The notes under the pieces were generated by a model. That model was not told the DNA's origin. It saw only the letters and a program-made list of their open reading frames with translations, and did no database searches. From Companilactobacillus formosensis (GTDB taxonomy: Bacteria; Bacillota; Bacilli; Lactobacillales; Lactobacillaceae): a stretch of DNA of 64,000 bases. The stretch is from the NCBI RefSeq assembly GCF_005405305.1, contig NZ_BJDU01000006.1:124001-188000 (forward strand), in the 5' to 3' direction. Shown here piece by piece: positions 18,861 through 28,742 of this stretch (position 1 is the first letter of the stretch; every line of letters begins with the position of its first letter). Made by a program: the position numbers and the translations under genes.

Positions 18861-19352
18861 ATGATGGCTAGAACTGGTAATAAGATAATGGATAAAATAA
18901 CTGGTTTTTTGAGATATGATTTGAAAAAATCATTGAATATGTATATAGCCGTTTTGATGGTTGTTCCAGTTATCTTCTTTATATACATGTTATTTGCTTT
19001 AAACCTTGCACAAATGAGCTTAAGAGGATTTTTTGATGAAAGTCCAATAACTGCTGTGATGTTCATTGTTTGTTTGGTAGATCTAGTCGTTGCTTATATT
19101 CTATTTTTTGAAAAAGAAAGGTTATTAAATAATCGTATTAATGTTATTTGGGTGTTTACAGCGTTAACAATTGCTCAGTTGGCAGTTGGTAATCTAGTAT
19201 CTCTAGTTTTAGGGATAATTGTTCTATATCTTTCAAAAGATATAAAATCCGATAATAATAAATTGCACAAGAATTTTATATATTTATTGTTAGGATGTGT
19301 ACCATTGTATAGTGTTAGTGCATTGATCTTAATAAATATTGGAATTCATTAG
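18861..19352 (+). CDS. Unrecognised four-segment membrane protein
   Basis: The 163-residue protein has a basic, amphipathic N-terminus followed by about four hydrophobic segments (near residues 28-48, 62-83, 94-121 and 137-158). AGGAGGAAGAACA precedes the ATG, so it is well expressed. It lies 11 bases after the RpiR gene and 9 bases before EIIA and so belongs to the PTS operon. I know no family with this pattern; a role as a permease accessory or membrane regulator is only a guess. Confidence 0.7.
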   Translation: MMARTGNKIMDKITGFLRYDLKKSLNMYIAVLMVVPVIFFIYMLFALNLAQMSLRGFFDESPITAVMFIVCLVDLVVAYILFFEKERLLNNRINVIWVFTALTIAQLAVGNLVSLVLGIIVLYLSKDIKSDNNKLHKNFIYLLLGCVPLYSVSALILINIGIH

Positions 19353-19361
19353 AAAGATAGG

Positions 19362-19850
19362 ATGGTGAAAGAAATGTTAGGATTTGGTAAAAAAAAGGAA
19401 AAAGTCGTTTCAGTAGCTGATGGAGAATTGATACCAATTACTAAAGTAAACGATGATGTTTTTTCTGAAAAAATGATGGGTGATGGATTTGCTGTCATAC
19501 CTGCAGATAATAAAGTTTATTCACCAGTGAGTGGGACCGTTTCTACTGTCTTCCCAACGGGTCATGCAATTGGCATTACTACAGATAAAGGCTTAGAAGT
19601 TTTGGTACACATGGGATTGGATACTGTAGAGTTAAATGGTGAACCTTTTGTTGGAAAAGTAAAACAAGGTCAGAAGATTGACAAAGGTGATCTTTTATCC
19701 TTTATGGATATTGATTATGTGAAGGACTCTGGAAGGGATAGTGTGATTGTCATTGTTTATACGAATATGGATGTGACACGTGAAGTTCCAGAGATAAGTG
19801 ATCAGTCGACTACGCATGGTGATGAAGTTGGAGAAATTCGTTATAATTAA
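19362..19850 (+). CDS. PTS EIIA component, glucose family
   Basis: The 162-residue protein is a Crr-type EIIA that passes phosphate from HPr to the EIIB domain. The two active-site histidines are in TGHAIGI and VLVHMGLDTV, the latter being the phospho-site. The variable first 15 residues are Lys-rich. An ATG 12 bases later is preceded by GGTGA and is an equally possible start. It should serve the EIICB of this operon and perhaps the second EIICB downstream, which has no EIIA of its own. Confidence 0.92.
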   Translation: MVKEMLGFGKKKEKVVSVADGELIPITKVNDDVFSEKMMGDGFAVIPADNKVYSPVSGTVSTVFPTGHAIGITTDKGLEVLVHMGLDTVELNGEPFVGKVKQGQKIDKGDLLSFMDIDYVKDSGRDSVIVIVYTNMDVTREVPEISDQSTTHGDEVGEIRYN

Positions 19851-19926
19851 TGAAAAAACGGTATCATTAATTTGTTAGTATAAAATGATTGCACTGTTTT
19901 AACCATAATTGAAAGGAGTTCTCAAA

Positions 19927-21600
19927 ATGGCAAAAAGTGATTGGTGGAAGAAATCAGTAGTTTATCAAGTTTATCCAAGAAGTTATCAGGACAGCAATGG
20001 TGATGGGATCGGTGATTTGCCAGGATTAACGAGTCGTTTAGCTTATATAAAAGATTTAGGGGCTGATGTTATTTGGCTAAATCCAATTTACAAATCGCCA
20101 GATAAAGATAATGGATATGATATAAGTGATTATCGGAGTATTCAACCAGAATACGGAACTATGGATGATTTTGATGAGATGTTAAATAGGGCGCATGTTC
20201 TAGGTTTGAAGATTATGATGGATTTAGTTGTCAATCATACATCTGATCAGAATAAGTGGTTCCAAGAAAGTAAAAAATCAAAAGATAATCCTTATAGAGA
20301 TTATTATGTATGGCGCGATCCGGTAAATGGGCATGCACCTAATAATTGGGGTTCATATTTTAATGGACCAGCTTGGAAATTTGATGAAACTACTGGTCAA
20401 TATTACTTACATCTTTTTGCTGATGGTCAACCTGACCTAAATTGGGAGAATCCTAAAGTACGTGATGAAGTTTGGAATATTATGCGCTTTTGGTTAGATA
20501 AGGGTGTTGATGGATTTAGAATGGATGTTATTAATCTCATTTCTAAACCCGCTGGATTACCAGATGGACCTAGAGAACCTGATGAACGTTATGCTAATGT
20601 TGCTAAGGTTGTTGCAGATGGACCTAGATTGAACGAGTTTTTGCAGGAAATGAATAAAAAAGTGTTGTCAAAATATGATGTAATGACAGTTGGCGAAATG
20701 CCAGGGTCAACACCAGAGGATGCAATTAAATATACTGGACTTGATTCCAATGAGTTAAATATGGTCTTTCAATTTGATCATGTTGATTTATCATCCAATC
20801 CTGATGAACGTTTGACAAAGTGGAATGATGAACCAGTAAAATTAGTTGATTTGAAAAAATCTTTGAGTAAATGGGAAACTGCTTTAAATGGTAAAGGTTG
20901 GAATAGTCTTTATTGGAATAATCATGATCAACCTAGAACTGTTTCTAGATTTGCTACAGATGATCCTAAGTATCGTGTACGAGCCGCTAAGATGTTAGGA
21001 ACAACGTTACATATGATGCAGGGGACGCCATATGTCTATGAGGGTGAAGAAATTGGAATGACCAATGTTCACTATAAGAAACTCTCACAATATGAAGATG
21101 TGGAATCGTTGAATGCTTATAAAGAATTCGTCGAGGATGAAAAGATTGTCGATAAAGATACCATGTTAAAATATATGTCTAAAATGTCGAGAGATAATGC
21201 TAGAACCCCTATGCAATGGGATGAAAGTAAAAATGCTGGATTTACGAGTGGTAAACCCTGGTTTGAATTAAATCCTAATTATGACAAGATTAACGCTAGA
21301 GATAGTTTAGATGATAAAGATTCAATCTTTTATTACTATAAGAAATTGATTGAATTACGTCATAATAGTGACTTAATTGTTTATGGCGATTATGAGCTTC
21401 TCGATCCTGATGATAGTAAGATATTTGCATATAAACGTCATTATAATGATGAGACGTTATTAGTTATAAGTAATTTCACAAGTGAAGATTTGTCACGAGA
21501 TTATGGTCAAAATGGTGGTAAATTGTTAATTAGTAATTATAAAGACGATAAAGATACTGAATTGAGAGCTTATGAAAGTAAAGTTTACTTGTTTAAGTAA
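19927..21600 (+). CDS. GH13 alpha-glucosidase (oligo-1,6-glucosidase type)
   Basis: The 557-residue cytoplasmic enzyme begins WWKKSVVYQVYPRSYQDSNG, typical of GH13 subfamily 31. The catalytic residues are visible: nucleophile Asp in GFRMDVI, acid/base Glu in TVGEMPG and the third Asp in NNHDQPR. Such enzymes hydrolyse isomaltose-type, maltose-type or trehalose-6-phosphate substrates; the exact bond cannot be fixed from this reading. AAAGGAG precedes the ATG chosen. It lies 76 bases after EIIA and extends the cluster's ability to use alpha-glucosides. Confidence 0.9.
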   Translation: MAKSDWWKKSVVYQVYPRSYQDSNGDGIGDLPGLTSRLAYIKDLGADVIWLNPIYKSPDKDNGYDISDYRSIQPEYGTMDDFDEMLNRAHVLGLKIMMDLVVNHTSDQNKWFQESKKSKDNPYRDYYVWRDPVNGHAPNNWGSYFNGPAWKFDETTGQYYLHLFADGQPDLNWENPKVRDEVWNIMRFWLDKGVDGFRMDVINLISKPAGLPDGPREPDERYANVAKVVADGPRLNEFLQEMNKKVLSKYDVMTVGEMPGSTPEDAIKYTGLDSNELNMVFQFDHVDLSSNPDERLTKWNDEPVKLVDLKKSLSKWETALNGKGWNSLYWNNHDQPRTVSRFATDDPKYRVRAAKMLGTTLHMMQGTPYVYEGEEIGMTNVHYKKLSQYEDVESLNAYKEFVEDEKIVDKDTMLKYMSKMSRDNARTPMQWDESKNAGFTSGKPWFELNPNYDKINARDSLDDKDSIFYYYKKLIELRHNSDLIVYGDYELLDPDDSKIFAYKRHYNDETLLVISNFTSEDLSRDYGQNGGKLLISNYKDDKDTELRAYESKVYLFK

Positions 21601-21611
21601 TATTGCTGACG

Positions 21612-21648
21612 AAAAGATCATGCCATGATACTTGGTATGGTCTTTTTG
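21612..21648 (+). terminator. Terminator after the GH13 gene
   Basis: AAAAGATCATGCCA pairs with TGGTATGGTCTTTT over 14 bases, with two G-U pairs, followed by more T. It would partly isolate the lyase gene that follows. Confidence 0.78.
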
Positions 21649-21677
21649 TTTAATTACAAAGTAAAGGGTGATTTATT

Positions 21678-23060
21678 ATGCGGGCATTATATGATTCTAA
21701 GTCCAGAACTATGTTTGATCATGGAATACGTTATTTATTTACTGATGAGGCCAAGTACCGTTCATGGATTTACGTTGAAAAAACATTAGCAGAGGCGCAA
21801 GCTGAAGTTGGTTTTATTCCGAAGAAAGCAGCTGAAGAAATTAAAAATAAAGCAAAATATGAAAATTTAAATTTTAAAGAAATGGAGCGAATATATGATC
21901 GTGTGGGACATGGTTTTGTTCCATTTGTTAAAGTTCTCTCTAAAGAATGTGGTAGTTCAGGAAAATATATTCACTACGGGGTGACGACCCAAAATATTCA
22001 ACAAACTGGTGAATTGCTAATTTTAAAAGAAATTAATAAACGATTTATGATAATAATATCTGAAATATTAAACAATTTATCTAAATTATCATTGGATAAT
22101 CAGGATACAGTTATGCCGGGTAGAACACATGGAAGGCATGCAATACCTATTACGTATGGTTTTAAAGTTGCTGGATGGATTCAAAATTTTTTAACCGATG
22201 TAGAAAGAATCAAAGAATTGGAACCCCGAATCTTTCAATCTATGATGGGTGGTGCGATAGGTGCATACAACTCTATGGGAGAGTATGGTCCTAAAATAAA
22301 TGAATTAGTAGCTCAAAAGCTAAATATGAAACCTATGGCAATACCAATGAGAAATATGTCATCAAATAAAATTGAGTATATGAATGCACTTTGTTTGTTA
22401 GCAACATCATGTGATCGTATTGCGCAAGAAGTTTATGCTACGTCTATCGAAGAGTTTGGTGAGGTTTCGGAACCCTACTTTAAAGGAACGATTGGAAGTA
22501 GTACGATGCCACAAAAAATTAATCCTAAATTATCTAAGGGAATTATTGCTAATTCTCAAAAATTATATTCTGTACCAATATCAGGGTATTTTTCATCAAC
22601 GAGACCTTTTGAGGCAGATAGTTCTTCAAATATGCTTTTTGATGGATTACTTGAAGAATCGGTAGAACTTACTACTGAGATTTTATTAAGAACTGAGGAG
22701 CTAACTAGAGGGTTACATGTACATAAAGATAGAATGAAAAAAAATGCAAATATAAATAAGGGCATAGATAATAGTGAATATGTAATGATGAAAGTTGCTC
22801 AAAATATAGGAAAAGATGAAGCTCATTCATTGATATATAAATTAGCAATGGAAGCCGAACAAAGTGATGATGGATATGAAAAAATTTTGTTATCAAACAA
22901 ATATCTTAATAGCAATTTTACTGACGATGAGTTGGAAAAAATGCTGCGACCCGAAAAATATATAGGACTATCTAAAGAGTTTGCAGTTGAATTTTCAAAA
23001 AAGGCTAAGGGATGTGCTAGTCAATTAAGCGTAGAATATAATAATAGATTAGATTTTTAA
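21678..23060 (+). CDS. Fumarase/aspartase-superfamily lyase, substrate unknown
   Basis: The 460-residue protein has the superfamily layout. An N-terminal domain resembles adenylosuccinate lyase (FTDEAKYRSWIYVEKTLAEA). The active-site His region is IHYGVTTQN, followed by MPGRTHGRHA and the mobile signature loop GSSTMPQKINP near residue 275 with the catalytic Ser. It is closer to the PurB/CMLE type than to fumarase. However, purB normally lies with purine genes, and here it follows alpha-glucoside genes. It could be a secondary PurB or act on another succinyl or carboxylated compound. AAAGGGTG precedes the ATG. Confidence 0.75.
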   Translation: MRALYDSKSRTMFDHGIRYLFTDEAKYRSWIYVEKTLAEAQAEVGFIPKKAAEEIKNKAKYENLNFKEMERIYDRVGHGFVPFVKVLSKECGSSGKYIHYGVTTQNIQQTGELLILKEINKRFMIIISEILNNLSKLSLDNQDTVMPGRTHGRHAIPITYGFKVAGWIQNFLTDVERIKELEPRIFQSMMGGAIGAYNSMGEYGPKINELVAQKLNMKPMAIPMRNMSSNKIEYMNALCLLATSCDRIAQEVYATSIEEFGEVSEPYFKGTIGSSTMPQKINPKLSKGIIANSQKLYSVPISGYFSSTRPFEADSSSNMLFDGLLEESVELTTEILLRTEELTRGLHVHKDRMKKNANINKGIDNSEYVMMKVAQNIGKDEAHSLIYKLAMEAEQSDDGYEKILLSNKYLNSNFTDDELEKMLRPEKYIGLSKEFAVEFSKKAKGCASQLSVEYNNRLDF

Positions 23061-23083
23061 GAATTAGAATATTTAATTAAAAC

Positions 23084-23132
23084 AAATGCTCTATCCTTAT
23101 ATTAAAAAATATACAGGATAGAGCATTTTTTC
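23084..23132. terminator. Bidirectional terminator between the lyase and the HAD gene
   Basis: AAATGCTCTATCCT and AGGATAGAGCATTT form a 14-base perfect stem with T-rich and A-rich flanks, between convergent genes. Confidence 0.9.
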
Positions 23133-23953
23133 TACAAAATAAATTTATTTATTATTTCTGCTAAAGCATCATGATTATTGTCAGCTGTAGTAATGTATTT
23201 AGCAGTTTTTTTAACAGAATCAATACCATTTGCAACACTTATAGGAAGGCCTACAACGTCTAGCATTGATTGATCATTGCTATTATCACCCACAGCAATA
23301 ATTTCATTAGGATGTATGCCGAGTGTTTCTGCAAGTTCTAACGTTGCACTTCCTTTATCTATTTTAGCTGGATTAAACTCAACATATCTTCCAGAAGAGA
23401 AGGATATTGATAGGTTAGATGATCCCACTTTTTTCTCTACCATTTTTTTCATATCTTGTCTTTCTTCAACTGTTGGAAGAGCCATAATGACTTTCATTAT
23501 ATTCATGTTTCTGAATTGATTGAAGTCATCATCCTTTAATTCTGAAAAAATAACTCCACGACTTTTCTGATAGGCTATATCTTCTGGTACTGGGTTATAA
23601 ATATATAACTTATTTTGGGTGTTTATATGAATCGATGCATTTTGATTATTTTTACCAATTTCAAAAATTTCCTTAGCAGTATTAAATGTCATTGCGTTAA
23701 TGGTTATTGGTCGATTATTTTTATTCTCTAAAATTAATCCTCCATTATAAGATATTGAATATTGGTTAGATTTATCACGCAGATTCATTTTTTCCAAGTC
23801 TTTTTGGAAGGATGAATAACCTCTACCAGAATTAACTACGAAGTAAACACCAGCATTAGTAGCTGCTTGAATAGCTTTGGCATTTTTTGAGGATAAAGAA
23901 CCATCATCATTCATTAAGGTTTCATCAAGGTCACAAACGATCAATTTATACAT
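23132..23953 (-). CDS. Cof-type HAD sugar-phosphate phosphatase
   Basis: The 273-residue protein is a class IIB HAD phosphatase. Motif I is CDLDETLMND, motif II NSGRG, the motif III Lys is in PAKIDKGSA, and motif IV is GDNSNDQSML with GLPISVANG after it. The large alpha/beta cap lies between motifs II and III. Such enzymes remove phosphate from sugar phosphates or flavin precursors. It is inserted between the two alpha-glucoside modules in opposite orientation, so it may limit sugar-phosphate build-up. A GGGGGA site precedes the ATG. Confidence 0.9.
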   Translation of the reverse strand: MYKLIVCDLDETLMNDDGSLSSKNAKAIQAATNAGVYFVVNSGRGYSSFQKDLEKMNLRDKSNQYSISYNGGLILENKNNRPITINAMTFNTAKEIFEIGKNNQNASIHINTQNKLYIYNPVPEDIAYQKSRGVIFSELKDDDFNQFRNMNIMKVIMALPTVEERQDMKKMVEKKVGSSNLSISFSSGRYVEFNPAKIDKGSATLELAETLGIHPNEIIAVGDNSNDQSMLDVVGLPISVANGIDSVKKTAKYITTADNNHDALAEIINKFIL

Positions 23954-24045
23954 AACTTTATTTCCCCCATGTAAATATATTTTATATTCAATTAAATTTT
24001 ACAACTTTAAAATTGAGAGATAAGTGAATTTTGGTGTCATAAGTA

Positions 24046-24060
24046 GGACCAAGGTTTCAT
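24046..24060 (+). promoter_or_regulatory. Candidate operator shared by the second alpha-glucoside module
   Basis: GGACCAAGGTTTCAT resembles GGAACCTCCGTTTCAT upstream of the GH4 gene of the same module, and both end 13-15 bases before a cre box. A common regulator such as the RpiR protein of this module is likely. The motif is defined from two sites only. Confidence 0.35.
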
Positions 24061-24073
24061 TCTGTAATAACTT

Positions 24074-24088
24074 ATGTAAGCGGTGTCA
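24074..24088 (+). promoter_or_regulatory. cre site upstream of the second EIICB
   Basis: ATGTAAGCGGTGTCA fits the CcpA operator pattern WTGNAANCGNWNNCW at every position. A possible -10, TATAGT, lies 10 bases downstream, so the site covers the -35 position. Confidence 0.75.
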
Positions 24089-24132
24089 ACTTTTTGATAT
24101 AGTTTATCTATAAACAAAAGGAGGATTTTTTT

Positions 24133-25695
24133 ATGAAAAAGGGGATGCAACAATTTTCCAGATCAGCTATAATACCCATTAAATTTATGGCTGTAATGGG
24201 ACTTTTCTTAGCTTTTGCAGTAATAATGCAATTAGAATTTATGCCTAATTTTATTCAAAGTACAGGTAGCATGATTAAATCGATGATGGATGCAATGATG
24301 AATAATTTATCAATTATTTTCTGTGTTGCTATTGCATCATCGATGGCTAAGAAAAACAAATTAGAGGCTGGTGTTTTAGCTGTAATTGCCTTTCTCATGT
24401 TTTTAGCTGCAAATAATGCTTGGCTATCTTCTCAGCACATGCTCGCTAAAGAAGGTGCCGTTGGATTATATGGTACTGGTCAAAATATGGTTTTAGGTTT
24501 TCAAGTGGTTGATATGAATGTCTTTCTTGGTATGATTTTAGGTGTTTTAACGGCATACATACATAATAAATTCGGCAATAAAAAATTTATTGATATTTTA
24601 AGTATTTACGGTGGACCAAGATTAGCTTTTATTATTATGATTCCCGTTACATTAGCACTGGCAATTAGTCTATGTTACATATGGCCTGTTATTAACAAAG
24701 GAATTAATAGTACTTCTAGTTTTATTTTAGGAGCAGGTGCTATCGGCGTATTCTTATATGGATTCGGTAACAGATTCTTAATTCCGACAGGATTACACCA
24801 TTTACTATGGATGCCATTTTGTTTTACAGCAATCGGTGGAACGGCAACAATTGGTGGAAAAGTTTATACAGGAGCAGTTAATATTTTTTATGCTGAAATG
24901 GCAAATATTGGGAGCATTACTTCCTTAGATCCTTCCATTCGTTTTGCATTCTTTGGTTTTTCAAAAGTATTTGCTTCAATTCCTATTGCTTTAGCAATTA
25001 TTCATATGGCAAATAAAAATAGACAAGAAGAAATTAAAGGGATGGTTTTACCAGGAGCATTTGTTGGTACAGTAGCTGGTATTACAGAACCTCTTGATTT
25101 TTCTTATTTATTTGCTGCACCACAATTATGGTTTGTACATAGTCTATTAGCAGGGTTATCAGAAGCATTGCTATGGCAATTTGGAATCAGAACTTTTGTA
25201 AAGGATGGAGTTATTGATACGGCGGTTTCAAATGCGGTATTTAGTCCATCGCTTACAAAGATACATTGGTTTATTATCTTTGGTTTAGTTATGTCAGCGG
25301 TTTGGTACTTCTCGTTTGTATTCTTAATTAAGAAATTGGATTTAAAAACTCCAGGTCGTGAAGAAGTTCCTGAAATGGCAGGAGTTAATTCTGGTGTGAT
25401 TGAAGATTCTCCAGTAAGTTCATCAGAACCAACCGTTGCATTAGCAAACGATGGTTCAAAATTTGATACTTTGGTAGAAGGTCTTGGAGGCAGAAGTAAT
25501 ATTGAAACATTAAATAATTGTTTTACTAGGTTAAGAATTGATGTTTTAGATCCTGAAAAAATTGATAAAGATAAGATTAAAACATTCCCAGGACAAAAGG
25601 GACTAATAATAGATAAGAATAATATTCAAATAGTTATGGGGATGGGTGTTCAATCTATACGTGAAGATATGGCAGAGGAATTAGGGATGGAATAA
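24133..25695 (+). CDS. Alpha-glucoside PTS permease EIICB
   Basis: The 520-residue protein has a Glc-family EIIC of about ten membrane segments, with GLHHLLWMPF and AGITEPLDF, followed by a linker and an EIIB domain with the phospho-cysteine in NNCFTRLRI (Cys463). It is the usual length, unlike its longer paralogue about 8 kb upstream. No EIIA is encoded in this module, so it must borrow one, most simply the EIIA of the first alpha-glucoside operon. AGGAGG lies upstream of the ATG. Pairing with a CDMP-type GH4 enzyme points to alpha-glucosides such as maltose isomers. Confidence 0.9.
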   Translation: MKKGMQQFSRSAIIPIKFMAVMGLFLAFAVIMQLEFMPNFIQSTGSMIKSMMDAMMNNLSIIFCVAIASSMAKKNKLEAGVLAVIAFLMFLAANNAWLSSQHMLAKEGAVGLYGTGQNMVLGFQVVDMNVFLGMILGVLTAYIHNKFGNKKFIDILSIYGGPRLAFIIMIPVTLALAISLCYIWPVINKGINSTSSFILGAGAIGVFLYGFGNRFLIPTGLHHLLWMPFCFTAIGGTATIGGKVYTGAVNIFYAEMANIGSITSLDPSIRFAFFGFSKVFASIPIALAIIHMANKNRQEEIKGMVLPGAFVGTVAGITEPLDFSYLFAAPQLWFVHSLLAGLSEALLWQFGIRTFVKDGVIDTAVSNAVFSPSLTKIHWFIIFGLVMSAVWYFSFVFLIKKLDLKTPGREEVPEMAGVNSGVIEDSPVSSSEPTVALANDGSKFDTLVEGLGGRSNIETLNNCFTRLRIDVLDPEKIDKDKIKTFPGQKGLIIDKNNIQIVMGMGVQSIREDMAEELGME

Positions 25696-25708
25696 GGTTT
25701 CAAACAAT

Positions 25709-25724
25709 GGAACCTCCGTTTCAT
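25709..25724 (+). promoter_or_regulatory. Second copy of the candidate operator
   Basis: GGAACCTCCGTTTCAT lies 15 bases ahead of a cre box and resembles the element before the EIICB gene. An adjoining GGTTTC-N7-GGAACC dyad (25696-25714) overlaps it. Confidence 0.35.
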
Positions 25725-25739
25725 CAACCTGAAAGCGTA

Positions 25740-25768
25740 TTGTAAGCGATTAATTTATACAGTATTCT
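25740..25768 (+). promoter_or_regulatory. Promoter of the second GH4 gene with overlapping cre
   Basis: TTGTAA and TATTCT are 17 bases apart. The box TTGTAAGCGATTAAT (25740-25754) fits the cre pattern with one mismatch and covers the -35, so catabolite repression by direct occlusion is likely. Confidence 0.55.
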
Positions 25769-25803
25769 AATAATCAAATAAAGAAGAAAATAAGGTGACT
25801 TAA

Positions 25804-27147
<1,344 letters not shown>

Positions 27148-27185
27148 AATTATACTAACTACATAGTATAAGGAGCTTAATTTGT

Positions 27186-27953
27186 ATGAAACTTGAAGAA
27201 ATTATTGATAAGCATTATAACGAGTTTAGTGTTACTGAAAAAGGTATGTGTCAATATATTTTGAAGAATCATAATAAAATTGCTTCAATGGGGATATTAG
27301 ACTTTGCTAGAGAAAGTTTGGCTTCAAAATCTTCTGTGATTCGTTTTTGCCAGAAAATTGGATTTACTGGTTATACGGAAATGAAAAATTTTATTAAATG
27401 GGACGATGGAAATTCTAAAAAAAGAGACAGTTATAGTTTTTTTGATCAAGTAAAATCTGATACAGAGATGTTATTGAGTTCTTTAGATTATAGTAAATGG
27501 ATTCCGATATATGAATCAATTTATAATTCAAAACGAGTTTATATGGTAGCTACAGGGGTTACTCAACAAAATCAAGCTCTGGAACTTCAAAGGTTGTTAA
27601 TGCTGAGTGGAAAAGATTCAGGTTTGCTACCAGGTAATAAAGAATCATCTGAATTCCAAAGAATGGCAGAAAGTTTGGATAGTAATGATTTCTTAATAAT
27701 TCTTTCTCTATCGGGCGAAAATAAAAGCTTGGAAGATGTAATAAGAGAAATAGAAAAAAGAGAAAGCAAATTGTTGTCGATAACTAACTATCATAGTAAC
27801 TGGTTGTCTCAAAATTGTGATTTTAATCTTTATTCACGAAGTTCGAGAAGTCCAGATACAGAAGACTGGTGGTTAAAGACTACCTCAACGTTTTTTGTAT
27901 TAATTGAAGCATTTGTTTTTGGGTATAATGATTATTTAAAAACAAAAAAATAA
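27186..27953 (+). CDS. MurR/RpiR-family transcriptional regulator, second copy
   Basis: The 255-residue protein has an RpiR helix-turn-helix domain (ESLASKSSVIRFCQKIGFTGY near residues 44-64) and a SIS domain (MVATGVTQQNQALELQRLL, DFLIILSLSGENKSLEDV). It is only distantly similar to the first RpiR protein, which fits two separate regulons. AAGGAG precedes the ATG, and it lies 38 bases after the GH4 gene, probably on the same transcript. The duplicated GTTTCAT elements upstream of this module are its best candidate targets. Confidence 0.88.
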   Translation: MKLEEIIDKHYNEFSVTEKGMCQYILKNHNKIASMGILDFARESLASKSSVIRFCQKIGFTGYTEMKNFIKWDDGNSKKRDSYSFFDQVKSDTEMLLSSLDYSKWIPIYESIYNSKRVYMVATGVTQQNQALELQRLLMLSGKDSGLLPGNKESSEFQRMAESLDSNDFLIILSLSGENKSLEDVIREIEKRESKLLSITNYHSNWLSQNCDFNLYSRSSRSPDTEDWWLKTTSTFFVLIEAFVFGYNDYLKTKK

Positions 27954-27998
27954 AATGATTGGTGATAATGGAAAAAATCCATTTCACCAATCATTTTT
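27952..27998. terminator. Bidirectional terminator between the RpiR gene and the flavin reductase
   Basis: AAAATGATTGGTGA and TCACCAATCATTTT form a 14-base stem, extended by ATGG/CCAT in the loop, with T-rich flanks for both convergent genes. Confidence 0.9.
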
Positions 27999-28003
27999 TA
28001 TTT

Positions 28004-28630
28004 TTAAAATTTTTGTCCAGCAATCTCAGCTTCATCATAAGCATCATCGAGAATTTCAATGGCATTCATCGGATCAACATCCATACCTTCAGCAAAAATA
28101 CTGGAATAGTCGTCAACACCAATGACGTGCAACATCATTTTGAGATATTCGTCAGCTAAATCTTTAATTTGTGGATCATCGATTGAGGCATTCTTGTGAT
28201 ATCTGTTGCCACTAGCTTGCAAGTGAATTGCTTTTTTACCATGTAATTTATTTAATGAACCGTGCAAAGTATCGTGAGAAGCCATAATCATATCAATGTA
28301 GCTTTTCATTTCGGCAGGGATGAAAAGATTGTACATCGGATTGACGAAAACGTATTTGTCAGCATGGTTGAATTCATCAATCCACGTTTGGCGGGCATCG
28401 TTGAAACGTTTTTCATCGACGTTTAACTCACACTTGGCTAATTTCTTGTTATAAATTGAAACGGCAAATTTGTTTAATGGGTAAGGCATATATTCAGAAA
28501 CATTGTGAACCATGACTTCATCATTAGGGTTAGCTTTTTGATACGCATTAATGAAATGTTTGTATAATTCATGTGTTGAAGATCCCTTTTCAGTCAAAGG
28601 ATGGGCATAAATTACGAGTACTTTTGGCAT
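28004..28630 (-). CDS. Flavodoxin-fold FMN-dependent NADH oxidoreductase (azoreductase-like)
   Basis: The 208-residue protein begins KVLVIYAHPLTEKGSSTHEL, the FMN phosphate-binding start of the NAD(P)H quinone reductase/AzoR family. It continues with the conserved FVNPMYNLFIPAEMKSYID loop near residues 95-113. Such enzymes reduce quinones or azo compounds using FMN and NADH. It stands alone behind its own terminator, unrelated to the sugar genes around it. The natural substrate is unknown. Confidence 0.87.
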   Translation of the reverse strand: MPKVLVIYAHPLTEKGSSTHELYKHFINAYQKANPNDEVMVHNVSEYMPYPLNKFAVSIYNKKLAKCELNVDEKRFNDARQTWIDEFNHADKYVFVNPMYNLFIPAEMKSYIDMIMASHDTLHGSLNKLHGKKAIHLQASGNRYHKNASIDDPQIKDLADEYLKMMLHVIGVDDYSSIFAEGMDVDPMNAIEILDDAYDEAEIAGQKF

Positions 28631-28672
28631 AGGAAGTTCCTCTTTTTTAATAATTTACCTACATTATAAACC

Positions 28673-28722
28673 AAAAAAAGGCAGTTCTTTCAAAAAGTAG
28701 AAATGAAAGAACTGTCTTTTTA
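28673..28722 (-). terminator. Terminator after the aldo/keto reductase gene
   Basis: AAAAAGGCAGTTCTTTCA and TGAAAGAACTGTCTTTTT form an 18-base stem with a 12-base loop and T-rich ends on both strands. It ends the minus-strand aldo/keto reductase transcript upstream of the flavin reductase gene. Confidence 0.88.
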
Positions 28723-28742
28723 TTATGATAAATTTTTAGAAT

